Below are positions 1 through 5,125 of a stretch of 8,427 nt of DNA, one piece after another. A program made the position numbers and the translations under genes. Source of the stretch: Dehalococcoidia bacterium (GTDB lineage Bacteria > Chloroflexota > Dehalococcoidia > Dehalococcoidales > RBG-16-60-22); the NCBI GenBank assembly GCA_004375725.1, contig SOKS01000056.1, forward strand, positions 1 to 8,427, read 5' to 3'. Under the pieces are notes generated by a model that saw nothing but the letters and a program-made list of their open reading frames with translations, was not told where the DNA came from and did not search any database. Numbering within the stretch: the first letter of the stretch is position 1; each line of letters opens with the position of its first letter.

Positions 1-609
1 CCATCTTTCACCGAGGAAGCGGAACTGCTGGCGCGTGGCATCAGGCTCATTGCCGGGGTGGATGAGGTGGGGAGGGGCTCAATAGCCGGGCCGGTGGTAG
101 CCGCCGCGGTCATCCTGCCGGATAATATCAGTGCCTCGTGGCTCGCCGAGGTCAGGGACAGCAAGCAACTGAGCCCGTTAAAGCGTGAGATTCTGGCCAG
201 ACACATTAAAAAAACCGCGATATCATTCGGCATTGGCGCGGTGAGTCACCGGCTTATAGATACCCTGGGTATCGCCAGGGCAAATAGGCTGGCCATGAAA
301 ATGGCCATAGAAAAGCTGGTGCCGGTGCCGCAGTACCTGCTCATCGACTACCTGCACCTGCCATTGGTAAACCTGCCGCAGAAGGGTATCACTGACGGCG
401 ATTGCAAGTGCTTTTCCATTGCCTGTGCTTCTATTGTGGCCAAGGTGGCCAGAGATGAGATGATGGTCAGGATGGACCGACTTTTTTCAGGGTACCGGCT
501 GGCGGAAAACAAGGGATACTGCACTGAAGCCCATGTGGCGGGGCTGTCACGGCTGGGACCTTCGCCTATCCACCGGCGGACATTTGAGCCGGTCAGGGGC
601 TATCTCTAG
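1..609 (+). CDS. rnhB: Ribonuclease HII (5'-truncated by window edge)
   Basis: RNase HII cleaves the RNA strand of RNA-DNA hybrids and nicks 5' of single ribonucleotides misincorporated in DNA, in the cytoplasm with Mg2+ or Mn2+. The reading frame is open from base 1, and the residues before the GTG at 58 (ending IAGVDEVGRG) are typical family sequence, so the real start lies upstream and GTG 58 is an internal valine. Numbering from the first visible codon, the DEVGRG motif at 21-26 gives the first two metal-binding acids. It is followed by DSKQLS (from residue 53), LIDYLHL (third acid) and GDCKCFSIACASIVAK then ARDEMM (fourth acid). The C-terminal KGYCTEAH and HRRTFEP signatures are also present. 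The usual glycine after LID is tyrosine and the AAAS stretch reads ACAS; neither is an active-site change. About 202 residues are visible, close to the family's usual length, so little is missing. It is followed after 9 bases by a YraN gene, a common bacterial pairing. Confidence 0.95.
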   Translation, partial: PSFTEEAELLARGIRLIAGVDEVGRGSIAGPVVAAAVILPDNISASWLAEVRDSKQLSPLKREILARHIKKTAISFGIGAVSHRLIDTLGIARANRLAMKMAIEKLVPVPQYLLIDYLHLPLVNLPQKGITDGDCKCFSIACASIVAKVARDEMMVRMDRLFSGYRLAENKGYCTEAHVAGLSRLGPSPIHRRTFEPVRGYL

Positions 610-618
610 GCAAGAACC

Positions 619-984
619 ATGAAGCGCCAGGAAACGGGCAATCTGGGGGAAAAGCTGGCGGCAGGATTTCTGCAAAAGCGAGGCTATCGCATCCTGCAGA
701 CCAATTACCGCTGCCCGGAAGGGGAAGTTGACATAGTTGCCCGACAAAATGACTGCCTGGTTTTTGTTGAGGTGCGGACAAAGCGGAGTTCAGAATTCGG
801 AAGTCCAGAGGAATCAATTACGCCGGCGAAAATGGAAAAACTGAGAAGAGTGGGCGCTCACTACCGGCAGGCACACGACGATATACCCGCTTCCTGGCGG
901 ATTGATGTCGTTGCCGTTGAACTGGACCGGCGGAACAAGCCGCTGCGGATTGAGCTTATCGAAAATGCCGTTGGTGAAGCATAA
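619..984 (+). CDS. YraN family protein (UPF0102), restriction-endonuclease-like fold
   Basis: This 121-residue protein matches the YraN/UPF0102 family in length and motifs. The family has a PD-(D/E)XK nuclease-like fold; its role is not firmly settled, and links to DNA recombination or repair are inferred from fold and context. Visible features are an N-terminal GNLGEKLAAGFL helix (about 7-18) and a GEVD motif at 35-38. E51 and K55 lie in FVEVRTK, forming the E/D...D...ExK catalytic layout. FGSPEESITPAKMEKL then matches the family's conserved fG.p.eav...K segment. The ATG at 619 is the right start by homology. An AGG overlapping the rnhB stop codon, 8 bases upstream, is a weak ribosome-binding site. 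The 9-base gap to rnhB suggests co-transcription, possibly with translational coupling. I did not assign a gene symbol because only the family is clear. Confidence 0.9.
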   Translation: MKRQETGNLGEKLAAGFLQKRGYRILQTNYRCPEGEVDIVARQNDCLVFVEVRTKRSSEFGSPEESITPAKMEKLRRVGAHYRQAHDDIPASWRIDVVAVELDRRNKPLRIELIENAVGEA

Positions 985-996
985 GCCACCGCCAGC

Positions 997-1025
997 TTTA
1001 CCCCTCCCATTGGCTGTGCTAGAAT
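997..1025 (+). promoter_or_regulatory. Candidate sigma70 promoter for thiD2
   Basis: TTTACC at 997-1002 is 17 bases from TAGAAT at 1020-1025, and the -10 is preceded by TGC, making an extended -10. Transcription would start near 1032, only about 8 bases before the ThiD2 ATG at 1040, so the mRNA would be almost leaderless. This fits the lack of a properly spaced ribosome-binding site; the GGAG there abuts the ATG. The element lies just after the YraN stop, so the gene may also be read from upstream. Called by eye. Confidence 0.4.
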
Positions 1026-1039
1026 TAACCCACCCGGAG

Positions 1040-1462
1040 ATGGAGATTTTACCCGAACAGACACTGCGCATCATTGATGCCAATGTGAACCGCATTGGTG
1101 AGGGCCTGCGTGTTCTTGAGGATGTCAGCCGGCTGCTGCTCAACAGTGGCGACCTGAGTCAGCGGTTAAAAAACCTGCGCCACGAGCTGGTTAGGACAGA
1201 GCCGGCGCTGGAGCGGCGGCTCATTCAGGCGCGGGACGCTGCCGGCGACGTTGGCCGCGACCTTGAAGTGCCGGGCGAAGCAAAACAGAGGGATTTGCCG
1301 TCCGTGGTGATAGCCAATTCGCGCCGGGTGCAGGAATCACTGCGGGTCATGGAAGAGCTGGCCAAACTGCCGGGCACAGTTCTGGACTCGGAAAAGTATA
1401 AACAAGCCCGCTTCTCGCTCTACACGATAGAAAAGGAGCTGATGGGCCGGCTGACAGAGTGA
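1040..1462 (+). CDS. thiD2: ThiD2-family hydroxymethylpyrimidine phosphate kinase, stand-alone
   Basis: This 140-residue, all-helical-looking protein resembles the ThiD2 domain, which occurs alone or fused to the N-terminus of thiamin phosphate synthase (ThiE). ThiD2 is described as a strictly monofunctional kinase that converts HMP phosphate to HMP pyrophosphate in thiamin synthesis, unlike dual-function ThiD. The diagnostic segment is at residues 10-31, beginning RIIDANVNR and ending LRVLEDVSR. It is followed by LRHEL (46-50), GDVGRD (69-74) and ANSRRVQESLRVMEEL (92-107). The frame is open upstream into yraN (to 902), but that part is proline/leucine-rich and unlike the family, so I place the start at ATG 1040, just before the conserved core. 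No SD is correctly spaced there. No ThiE domain follows, and no other thiamin gene is in the window. The next gene begins 43 bases on. The family call is fairly secure; the kinase activity rests on family knowledge. Confidence 0.8.
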   Translation: MEILPEQTLRIIDANVNRIGEGLRVLEDVSRLLLNSGDLSQRLKNLRHELVRTEPALERRLIQARDAAGDVGRDLEVPGEAKQRDLPSVVIANSRRVQESLRVMEELAKLPGTVLDSEKYKQARFSLYTIEKELMGRLTE

Positions 1463-1505
1463 CGGGGGCATGCCGCCAGATAATCAAACGGCTTGAGGTA
1501 AGAAA

Positions 1506-2147
1506 ATGAGTGGGTTAAGTGATAGCCTGGAAAAAATTGCGGAACAGGTAAGACGAGATTTCACGGAACTGGATGCGGCCAGAGAGAAGGCGCTGCCCTG
1601 TTGTCGTGAGGTGATTCGAAACTGCAGCCAGGCGATACGCGCCGTGCACCGGCAGGAATTTGAACAGGCGGTGGGGTTGCTGAAAACCGCTCGAAGCCTG
1701 TTAAATGAAGCGGAACAGACGGTAGCCGATTATGACGAGCTGAATTATACCGGCTTTTTCAGAGATGCGCAGAAGGAGTACGCCGAGGGAAGCGTTCTTC
1801 TCTCCGTGGTAAATGGGAAACCGGTACCTTCCCCGGAAGAGCTGGGTATAAATGACGCCGCTTATCTGAACGGGCTGGGGGAAGCGGTGGGGGAATTGAG
1901 GCGTTACCTGCTGGACAGCATGCGGCAGGGCGATGTATCCAGAGGGGAGGAACTGCTGAGAGTGATGGACGATGTTTACAGCGTCCTGGTGACCATTGAC
2001 TTTCCTGATGCCATTACCGGCGGACTCCGGCGCACCACGGACATGGTTCGCGGTGTGCTGGAGAGAACGCGCAGCGACCTCACTATCCTTGTCAGGCAGA
2101 AGGACCTGGAGAACAGGCTGGAACAAATAAGAGGAGATAATAAATAG
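1506..2147 (+). CDS. Translin/Trax-family RNA-binding protein, possible RNase
   Basis: This 213-residue, almost entirely helical protein matches the translin family (archaeal COG2178-like proteins, eukaryotic translin and Trax). The strongest matches are in the C-terminal half: YLNGLGEAVGELRR (120-133), then QGD (141-143), a VTIDFPDAITGGLRRTTD segment (162-179) and RGVLERTRSDL (182-192). The N-terminal part has the family's basic helix with CREVIRNCSQAIRAVH (33-48). In Trax the RNase site is built from an ExxE pair and a D/E-x3-E pair. Here E91/E94 in KEYAEG and E126/E130 in GEAVGE sit at the equivalent places, so the acids look intact, with Asp replaced by Glu at the third position. Known relatives form hollow octamers that bind and sometimes cleave RNA. 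The start at ATG 1506 is supported by GAGG at 1495-1498. It follows thiD2 and is probably co-transcribed with it. RNase activity is inference. Confidence 0.75.
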   Translation: MSGLSDSLEKIAEQVRRDFTELDAAREKALPCCREVIRNCSQAIRAVHRQEFEQAVGLLKTARSLLNEAEQTVADYDELNYTGFFRDAQKEYAEGSVLLSVVNGKPVPSPEELGINDAAYLNGLGEAVGELRRYLLDSMRQGDVSRGEELLRVMDDVYSVLVTIDFPDAITGGLRRTTDMVRGVLERTRSDLTILVRQKDLENRLEQIRGDNK

Positions 2148-2154
2148 TTGCTTA

Positions 2155-2183
2155 TTGACCGTGGGCGGAAAATGCGCTAAACT
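2155..2183 (+). promoter_or_regulatory. Promoter upstream of hppA
   Basis: TTGACC at 2155-2160 and TAAACT at 2178-2183 are separated by exactly 17 bases, a good sigma70-type match (5/6 and 4/6). The predicted start near 2190 gives a leader of about 100 bases before the hppA ATG. The element begins 7 bases after the stop of the translin-family gene. A terminator-like hairpin lies inside the resulting leader. Confidence 0.6.
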
Positions 2184-2226
2184 AACAACGTCAGTGAGCA
2201 ATCGAAAAACGATGAGATGAAGTTAT

Positions 2227-2256
2227 AGAAGGCGGTAATGTACCTGCCTTCTTTTT
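2227..2256 (+). terminator. Intrinsic terminator-like hairpin in the hppA leader
   Basis: AGAAGGC (2227-2233) pairs perfectly with GCCTTCT (2246-2252). Inside it, GGTA (2234-2237) pairs with TACC (2241-2244) around a 3-base loop, leaving one bulged T at 2245. The helix runs into TTTTT (2252-2256). This is a convincing Rho-independent terminator shape. It could end the translin-family transcript. But it lies downstream of the hppA promoter and leaves only 34 bases before the hppA ATG, too little for another promoter, so hppA transcription must pass through it. Confidence 0.75.
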
Positions 2257-2276
2257 ATTACTGAGCACCGTATTTC

Positions 2277-2282
2277 AGGAGG
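2277..2282 (+). promoter_or_regulatory. Strong ribosome-binding site of hppA
   Basis: A perfect AGGAGG lies 8 bases before the ATG at 2291. It is the strongest SD in the window and fixes the hppA start, which also matches the hydrophobic first helix expected of the family. Confidence 0.85.
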
Positions 2283-2290
2283 TTTCAAAG

Positions 2291-4303
2291 ATGGATTCAA
2301 TGGTTCTGCGCATACTGATTATTCTGGCGGGTGTACTGGCTCTCGGTTTTGTTGGTTACCTGGTTACCACGATTATTCGTGAGAGCCCGGGTAACGAGAA
2401 AATGCGTGAAATTTCCAGTGCCATCCGGCAGGGGGCGATGGCCTTTCTGCGCCGCGAATTTACCACCCTGGCTGTCTTCACCGTGGTGGTCTTCATTATC
2501 CTGGCCGTATTCATTGAACCGAGGCCATATGTCGCCATCGCTTACTTCTTTGGCACGTTTACCTCGGCGCTGGCGGGATGGCTGGGGATGAACATCGCTA
2601 CCCTGGCCAATGCCAGAACCGCCAATGCGGCCATCGAGAGCTGGGCCCGGGGGCTGAAAATCGCCTTCTCCAGCGGTGCGGTGATGGGCTTCTGCGTCGT
2701 CGGTCTAGGGCTGCTCGGTCTTTCGATAGTCGCCTTTATCTGGGAGGACAGCCACGTCTGGCTGGGATTTGCTTTCGGTGCCTCATCCGTGGCCCTGTTT
2801 TTAAGAGTCGGCGGTGGCATCTTTACCAAGAGCGCGGATGTCGGTGCTGACCTGGTGGGCAAAGTGGAGAAGGGTATTCCAGAGGACGATCCACGTAATC
2901 CGGCCGTAATTGCCGATAACGTTGGTGATAATGTTGGTGATGTGGCCGGTATGGGCTCCGACCTCTATGAATCCTATGTATCGGCAATTGCCGCCTCAAT
3001 GGTGCTGGGAGTCATCGTTCTTGGTACTGGTATAGGCCTGCTGCTGCCCCTGCTGCTCAGCGGGGCGGGCATTGTCTGCTCCATAATCGGCGCCCTTTCG
3101 GTAAGACCAAAAGATATAGACGCTGAGTTTGAAAAGCAGGTGGCCATGGCACATGGCGCCATGAACCGGGGCGTTTACGTGAGCAACATCCTGATGATAA
3201 TCGCCAGTTTCTTGATTATCCGGTTCTACGTGGGCGACCTGGGGCTCTTCTGGGCGGTGCTAGCCGGTTTAATCGCCGGTTTCCTGATTGCTCAGGCGAC
3301 GGAATACTTCACCTCGGCGGAATACGGCCCGGCGAAAAAGCTGGCCCAGGCGGCGGAGAGTGGGGCGGCGGTGACCATTATTGAGGGTATGGCTACCGGC
3401 TTCATGAGCACGGTAATACCGGTCCTCCTCGTAGCGATAGCGACGGTGCTCGCCTACCTTTTCGGTGGTCTGCTGGGCATCGCCGTTGCCTCGATGGGGA
3501 TGCTCATAAACCTGGGAATGTTACTGGCCATGGACTGCTACGGGCCGATTGCGGACAACTCGGCGGGCATCGCGCAGATGGCCAACCTGGGCAAGAAGGT
3601 CAGAGAACGCTGTGAGGCCCTCGATTCAGTAGGCAATACTACCGCCGCCCTGGGCAAAGGGTTCGCTATTGCCTCGGCAGCGCTGGCCTCACTGGCCTGG
3701 CTGGCTACGTATTTTGCGGTCGCTAATGTGGAAATTGCCAGCCTGACCAATGTGGCCGTTATTGCCGGTGTACTTATCGGCGGTATGCTTACTTTTATTT
3801 TCTGTGCTCTGGCAATGCGTGGTGTGGGCACCGGTAGTTTTGCCATCGTTAACGAAGTTCGAAGACAGTTCCGCGAGATTAAAGGGTTGATGGAAGGTGA
3901 AGCCAAACCCGATTACGTGCGCTGCGTTGATATCGCCACGAAACGGGCACTGAAGTCAATGATGTTACCGGGTACCCTGGTGCTGGCCGTGCCGCTTATC
4001 CTGGGCTTTACCCTTGGTCCACAGGCAGTAGCCGGGCTACTCGTCGGATCGCTGGTTACCGGTTTCCTGATGGCGGTGATGATGGCCAATGCCGGTGGCG
4101 CCTGGGACAATGCCAAGAAGTTCATTGAAGCCGGTAACTACGGTGGCAAAGGCAGCGAGGCGCACAAAGCCGCCGTTATCGGCGATACGGTCGGTGACCC
4201 GTTCAAGGATACCGCCGGGCCATCCCTCAACATACTCATCAAGCTGGTTGGTAAAGTAGCGGTCATCTTCGGGCCCGTCTTCGTCATGCTGGTAGCGCTG
4301 TAA
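2291..4303 (+). CDS. hppA: Membrane-bound ion-pumping pyrophosphatase (K+-dependent type)
   Basis: This integral membrane enzyme hydrolyses pyrophosphate and uses the energy to pump H+ or Na+ out of the cytoplasm. At 670 residues it is normal length, with many hydrophobic segments (the family has about 16 helices). The substrate-site motifs are complete: DVGADLVGKVE at 183-193, DNVGDNVGD at 209-217, and GDTVGDPFKD at 631-640 followed by the family's conserved C-terminal stretch. GNTTAA at 448-453 has alanine at 452, where K+-independent enzymes carry lysine, so this one should need K+. The pump-specificity glutamate is E227 in DLYESY, the position seen in Na+-pumping and K+-dependent enzymes, not four residues later as in the plant-type group. 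H+ versus Na+ therefore cannot be settled here. It has its own promoter, a leader hairpin and a strong SD. It ends 22 bases from a convergent gene with no clear terminator between them. Confidence 0.97.
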   Translation: MDSMVLRILIILAGVLALGFVGYLVTTIIRESPGNEKMREISSAIRQGAMAFLRREFTTLAVFTVVVFIILAVFIEPRPYVAIAYFFGTFTSALAGWLGMNIATLANARTANAAIESWARGLKIAFSSGAVMGFCVVGLGLLGLSIVAFIWEDSHVWLGFAFGASSVALFLRVGGGIFTKSADVGADLVGKVEKGIPEDDPRNPAVIADNVGDNVGDVAGMGSDLYESYVSAIAASMVLGVIVLGTGIGLLLPLLLSGAGIVCSIIGALSVRPKDIDAEFEKQVAMAHGAMNRGVYVSNILMIIASFLIIRFYVGDLGLFWAVLAGLIAGFLIAQATEYFTSAEYGPAKKLAQAAESGAAVTIIEGMATGFMSTVIPVLLVAIATVLAYLFGGLLGIAVASMGMLINLGMLLAMDCYGPIADNSAGIAQMANLGKKVRERCEALDSVGNTTAALGKGFAIASAALASLAWLATYFAVANVEIASLTNVAVIAGVLIGGMLTFIFCALAMRGVGTGSFAIVNEVRRQFREIKGLMEGEAKPDYVRCVDIATKRALKSMMLPGTLVLAVPLILGFTLGPQAVAGLLVGSLVTGFLMAVMMANAGGAWDNAKKFIEAGNYGGKGSEAHKAAVIGDTVGDPFKDTAGPSLNILIKLVGKVAVIFGPVFVMLVAL

Positions 4304-4325
4304 GTTATAAATCCTTTTCCGGCTA

Positions 4326-4946
4326 CTACATGTTTAAAAACGGGTTATCACGTCGTTCCGCCCCGATGGTTGTCTTTGGCCCGTGACCGGGGTAGACGAT
4401 AGTTTCATCGGGCAGAGCCATAAGTGTGGCCTGAAGGCTATTCATAAGCTGCGCGTAATCCCCGCCGGGCAGGTCGTAGCGTCCAATGCCGCAATTGAAA
4501 AGGGTGTCACCGCTGAAGAGGACACCATGTCCCAGCAAGCAGATGCCTCCGGGGGTATGTCCCGGCGTATGAATTACCTTGAAATGCAGCTCACCGATAT
4601 CCAGGCTGTCCCCATCCTTGAGCAATCTGTCGGGAGGGGGCGGGGACGGGCAGTGGAAACCGAAGGTGAGGGCGAGAGCCTGTTGCCGGTGATATTCGGA
4701 GTCGCCGGTGTGAACCGCTATTTCGGCACCGGTGGCTTCCTTAACCTCCTTCAGAGCGGCAATATGGTCGGGGTGTCCGTGGGTGAGGATAATGGACCTT
4801 ATTGTTAATCCAAACTCTGCAACGCTCTGCAAGATAATCTCCGCTTCATCGGCCGGGTCAACAATAACTCCCTCGTTGGTAGCTTCATCACCGACGATGT
4901 AGCAGTTGGATGCCAGTGGCCCGACAACCAGTAATTTTATAATCAT
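4326..4946 (-). CDS. Metallo-beta-lactamase-fold hydrolase, glyoxalase II-like
   Basis: This is a 206-residue cytoplasmic metal-dependent hydrolase of the MBL superfamily. Numbered from the chosen start, the metal-binding THGHPDH motif is at 55-61 (H56, H58, D60, H61). HTPGHTPGG, the metal-bridging aspartate in FSGDTLF, GIGRYDLPGGD and a C-terminal YPGHGPKTTIG follow, giving the full zinc/iron ligand set. The layout matches the short glyoxalase II-like (YcbL/GloB-like) group. The glutathione-binding C-terminal domain of true glyoxalase II is absent, so the substrate is unknown. The frame extends upstream to 5018, but ATG 4946 (starting MIIKLLVVGPL) is preferred. It begins the conserved first strand and has GGAG 6 bases upstream (complement 4953-4956). 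The extension would also run through a hairpin. It is convergent with hppA and divergent from the DUF1015 gene, so it is probably transcribed alone. Confidence 0.9.
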   Translation of the reverse strand: MIIKLLVVGPLASNCYIVGDEATNEGVIVDPADEAEIILQSVAEFGLTIRSIILTHGHPDHIAALKEVKEATGAEIAVHTGDSEYHRQQALALTFGFHCPSPPPPDRLLKDGDSLDIGELHFKVIHTPGHTPGGICLLGHGVLFSGDTLFNCGIGRYDLPGGDYAQLMNSLQATLMALPDETIVYPGHGPKTTIGAERRDNPFLNM

Positions 4947-4963
4947 GGTGCTCTCCAGTGTTA

Positions 4964-4969
4964 ATTCTA
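4964..4969 (-). promoter_or_regulatory. Possible proximal -10 element for the MBL-fold gene
   Basis: On the minus strand TAGAAT lies 17 bases downstream of a weak -35-like TGAAGA (complement 4987-4992), which falls inside the hairpin at 4976-4999. Transcription would start near 4957 and give a leader of about 10 bases holding only the SD. Weak -35, called by eye. Confidence 0.3.
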
Positions 4970-4975
4970 ATATTG

Positions 4976-4999
4976 AAAAGCGCCAGTCTTCACTGACGC
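4976..4999 (-). terminator. Terminator-like hairpin in the leader of the MBL-fold gene
   Basis: Read on the minus strand, GCGTCAGT (4999-4992) pairs with ACTGGCGC (4987-4980) around a GAAG loop. This gives 8 pairs including one G-U, followed by TTTTCAATATT. Only four U's follow directly, so it is a moderate terminator. No minus-strand gene lies upstream for it to terminate, so it most likely acts in the leader of the hydrolase gene itself. On the plus strand the same stem has a C-A mismatch and no T tract. Confidence 0.5.
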
Positions 5000-5016
5000 C
5001 AACTCTGCATTTTACC

Positions 5017-5022
5017 ATTATA
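5017..5022 (-). promoter_or_regulatory. Distal consensus -10 box for the MBL-fold gene
   Basis: A perfect TATAAT on the minus strand predicts a transcript start near 5010, about 10 bases before the hairpin at 4999-4976 and about 64 bases before the gene's ATG. No good -35 is visible at 16-18 bases (that region reads about CTCTCG), and the inverted repeat 5035-5050 covers it. It may therefore depend on an activator or be weak. Confidence 0.4.
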
Positions 5023-5034
5023 CCCGATTCTGCT

Positions 5035-5050
5035 CAAGCCGAGAGGCTTG
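5035..5050. promoter_or_regulatory. Perfect inverted repeat between divergent promoters (candidate operator)
   Basis: CAAGCC (5035-5040) and GGCTTG (5045-5050) form a perfect 6-base inverted repeat around GAGA. It overlaps the start of the plus-strand -35 (5048-5053) and the -35 zone of the minus-strand TATAAT promoter. It could be a shared operator for the hydrolase and DUF1015 genes, or simply a small hairpin. No known regulator site is recognised. Confidence 0.4.
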
Positions 5051-5077
5051 TTATTTAGCGGTCAGATACGTTAAACT
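5048..5077 (+). promoter_or_regulatory. Candidate promoter for the DUF1015 gene
   Basis: TTGTTA (5048-5053) is 18 bases from TAAACT (5072-5077), the same -10 hexamer as the hppA promoter. The start near 5084 gives a leader of about 42 bases to the ATG at 5126. A TATGAT at 5081-5086 is an alternative -10 but has no matching -35. Confidence 0.45.
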
Positions 5078-5125
5078 ATATATGATTGCCTCTTCATGGT
5101 ACCAGCAGAGACGGGAATTCCATTG

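Noticed and set aside
902..1039. Upstream extension of ThiD2 into yraN
   Set aside because: The extra 46 residues are Pro/Leu-rich, overlap yraN by over 80 bases and do not resemble the ThiD2 family.
3538..3906. 122-codon minus-strand open frame within hppA
   Set aside because: Antisense to well-conserved pyrophosphatase sequence; its Ala/Ser/Pro-rich translation is typical of the complement of GC-rich coding DNA.
4291..4326. Bidirectional terminator between hppA and the convergent hydrolase gene
   Set aside because: GTAGC and GCTAC could form only a 5-pair stem with a 25-base loop and no T tract; not convincing.
4383..4808. 141-codon plus-strand open frame
   Set aside because: It lies wholly antisense to the MBL-fold hydrolase, whose metal-binding motifs are unmistakable; its translation is low in recognisable domain features and it has no ribosome-binding site.
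4947..5018. N-terminal extension of the MBL-fold hydrolase
   Set aside because: It would run through the leader hairpin and the -10 box, and the well-placed GGAG supports ATG at 4946.
5096..5125. Earlier ATG for the DUF1015 protein
   Set aside because: Ten extra residues (MVPAETGIPL) precede the conserved family start MSDIHPFRG, and the ATG lies close to the predicted transcript start without an SD.
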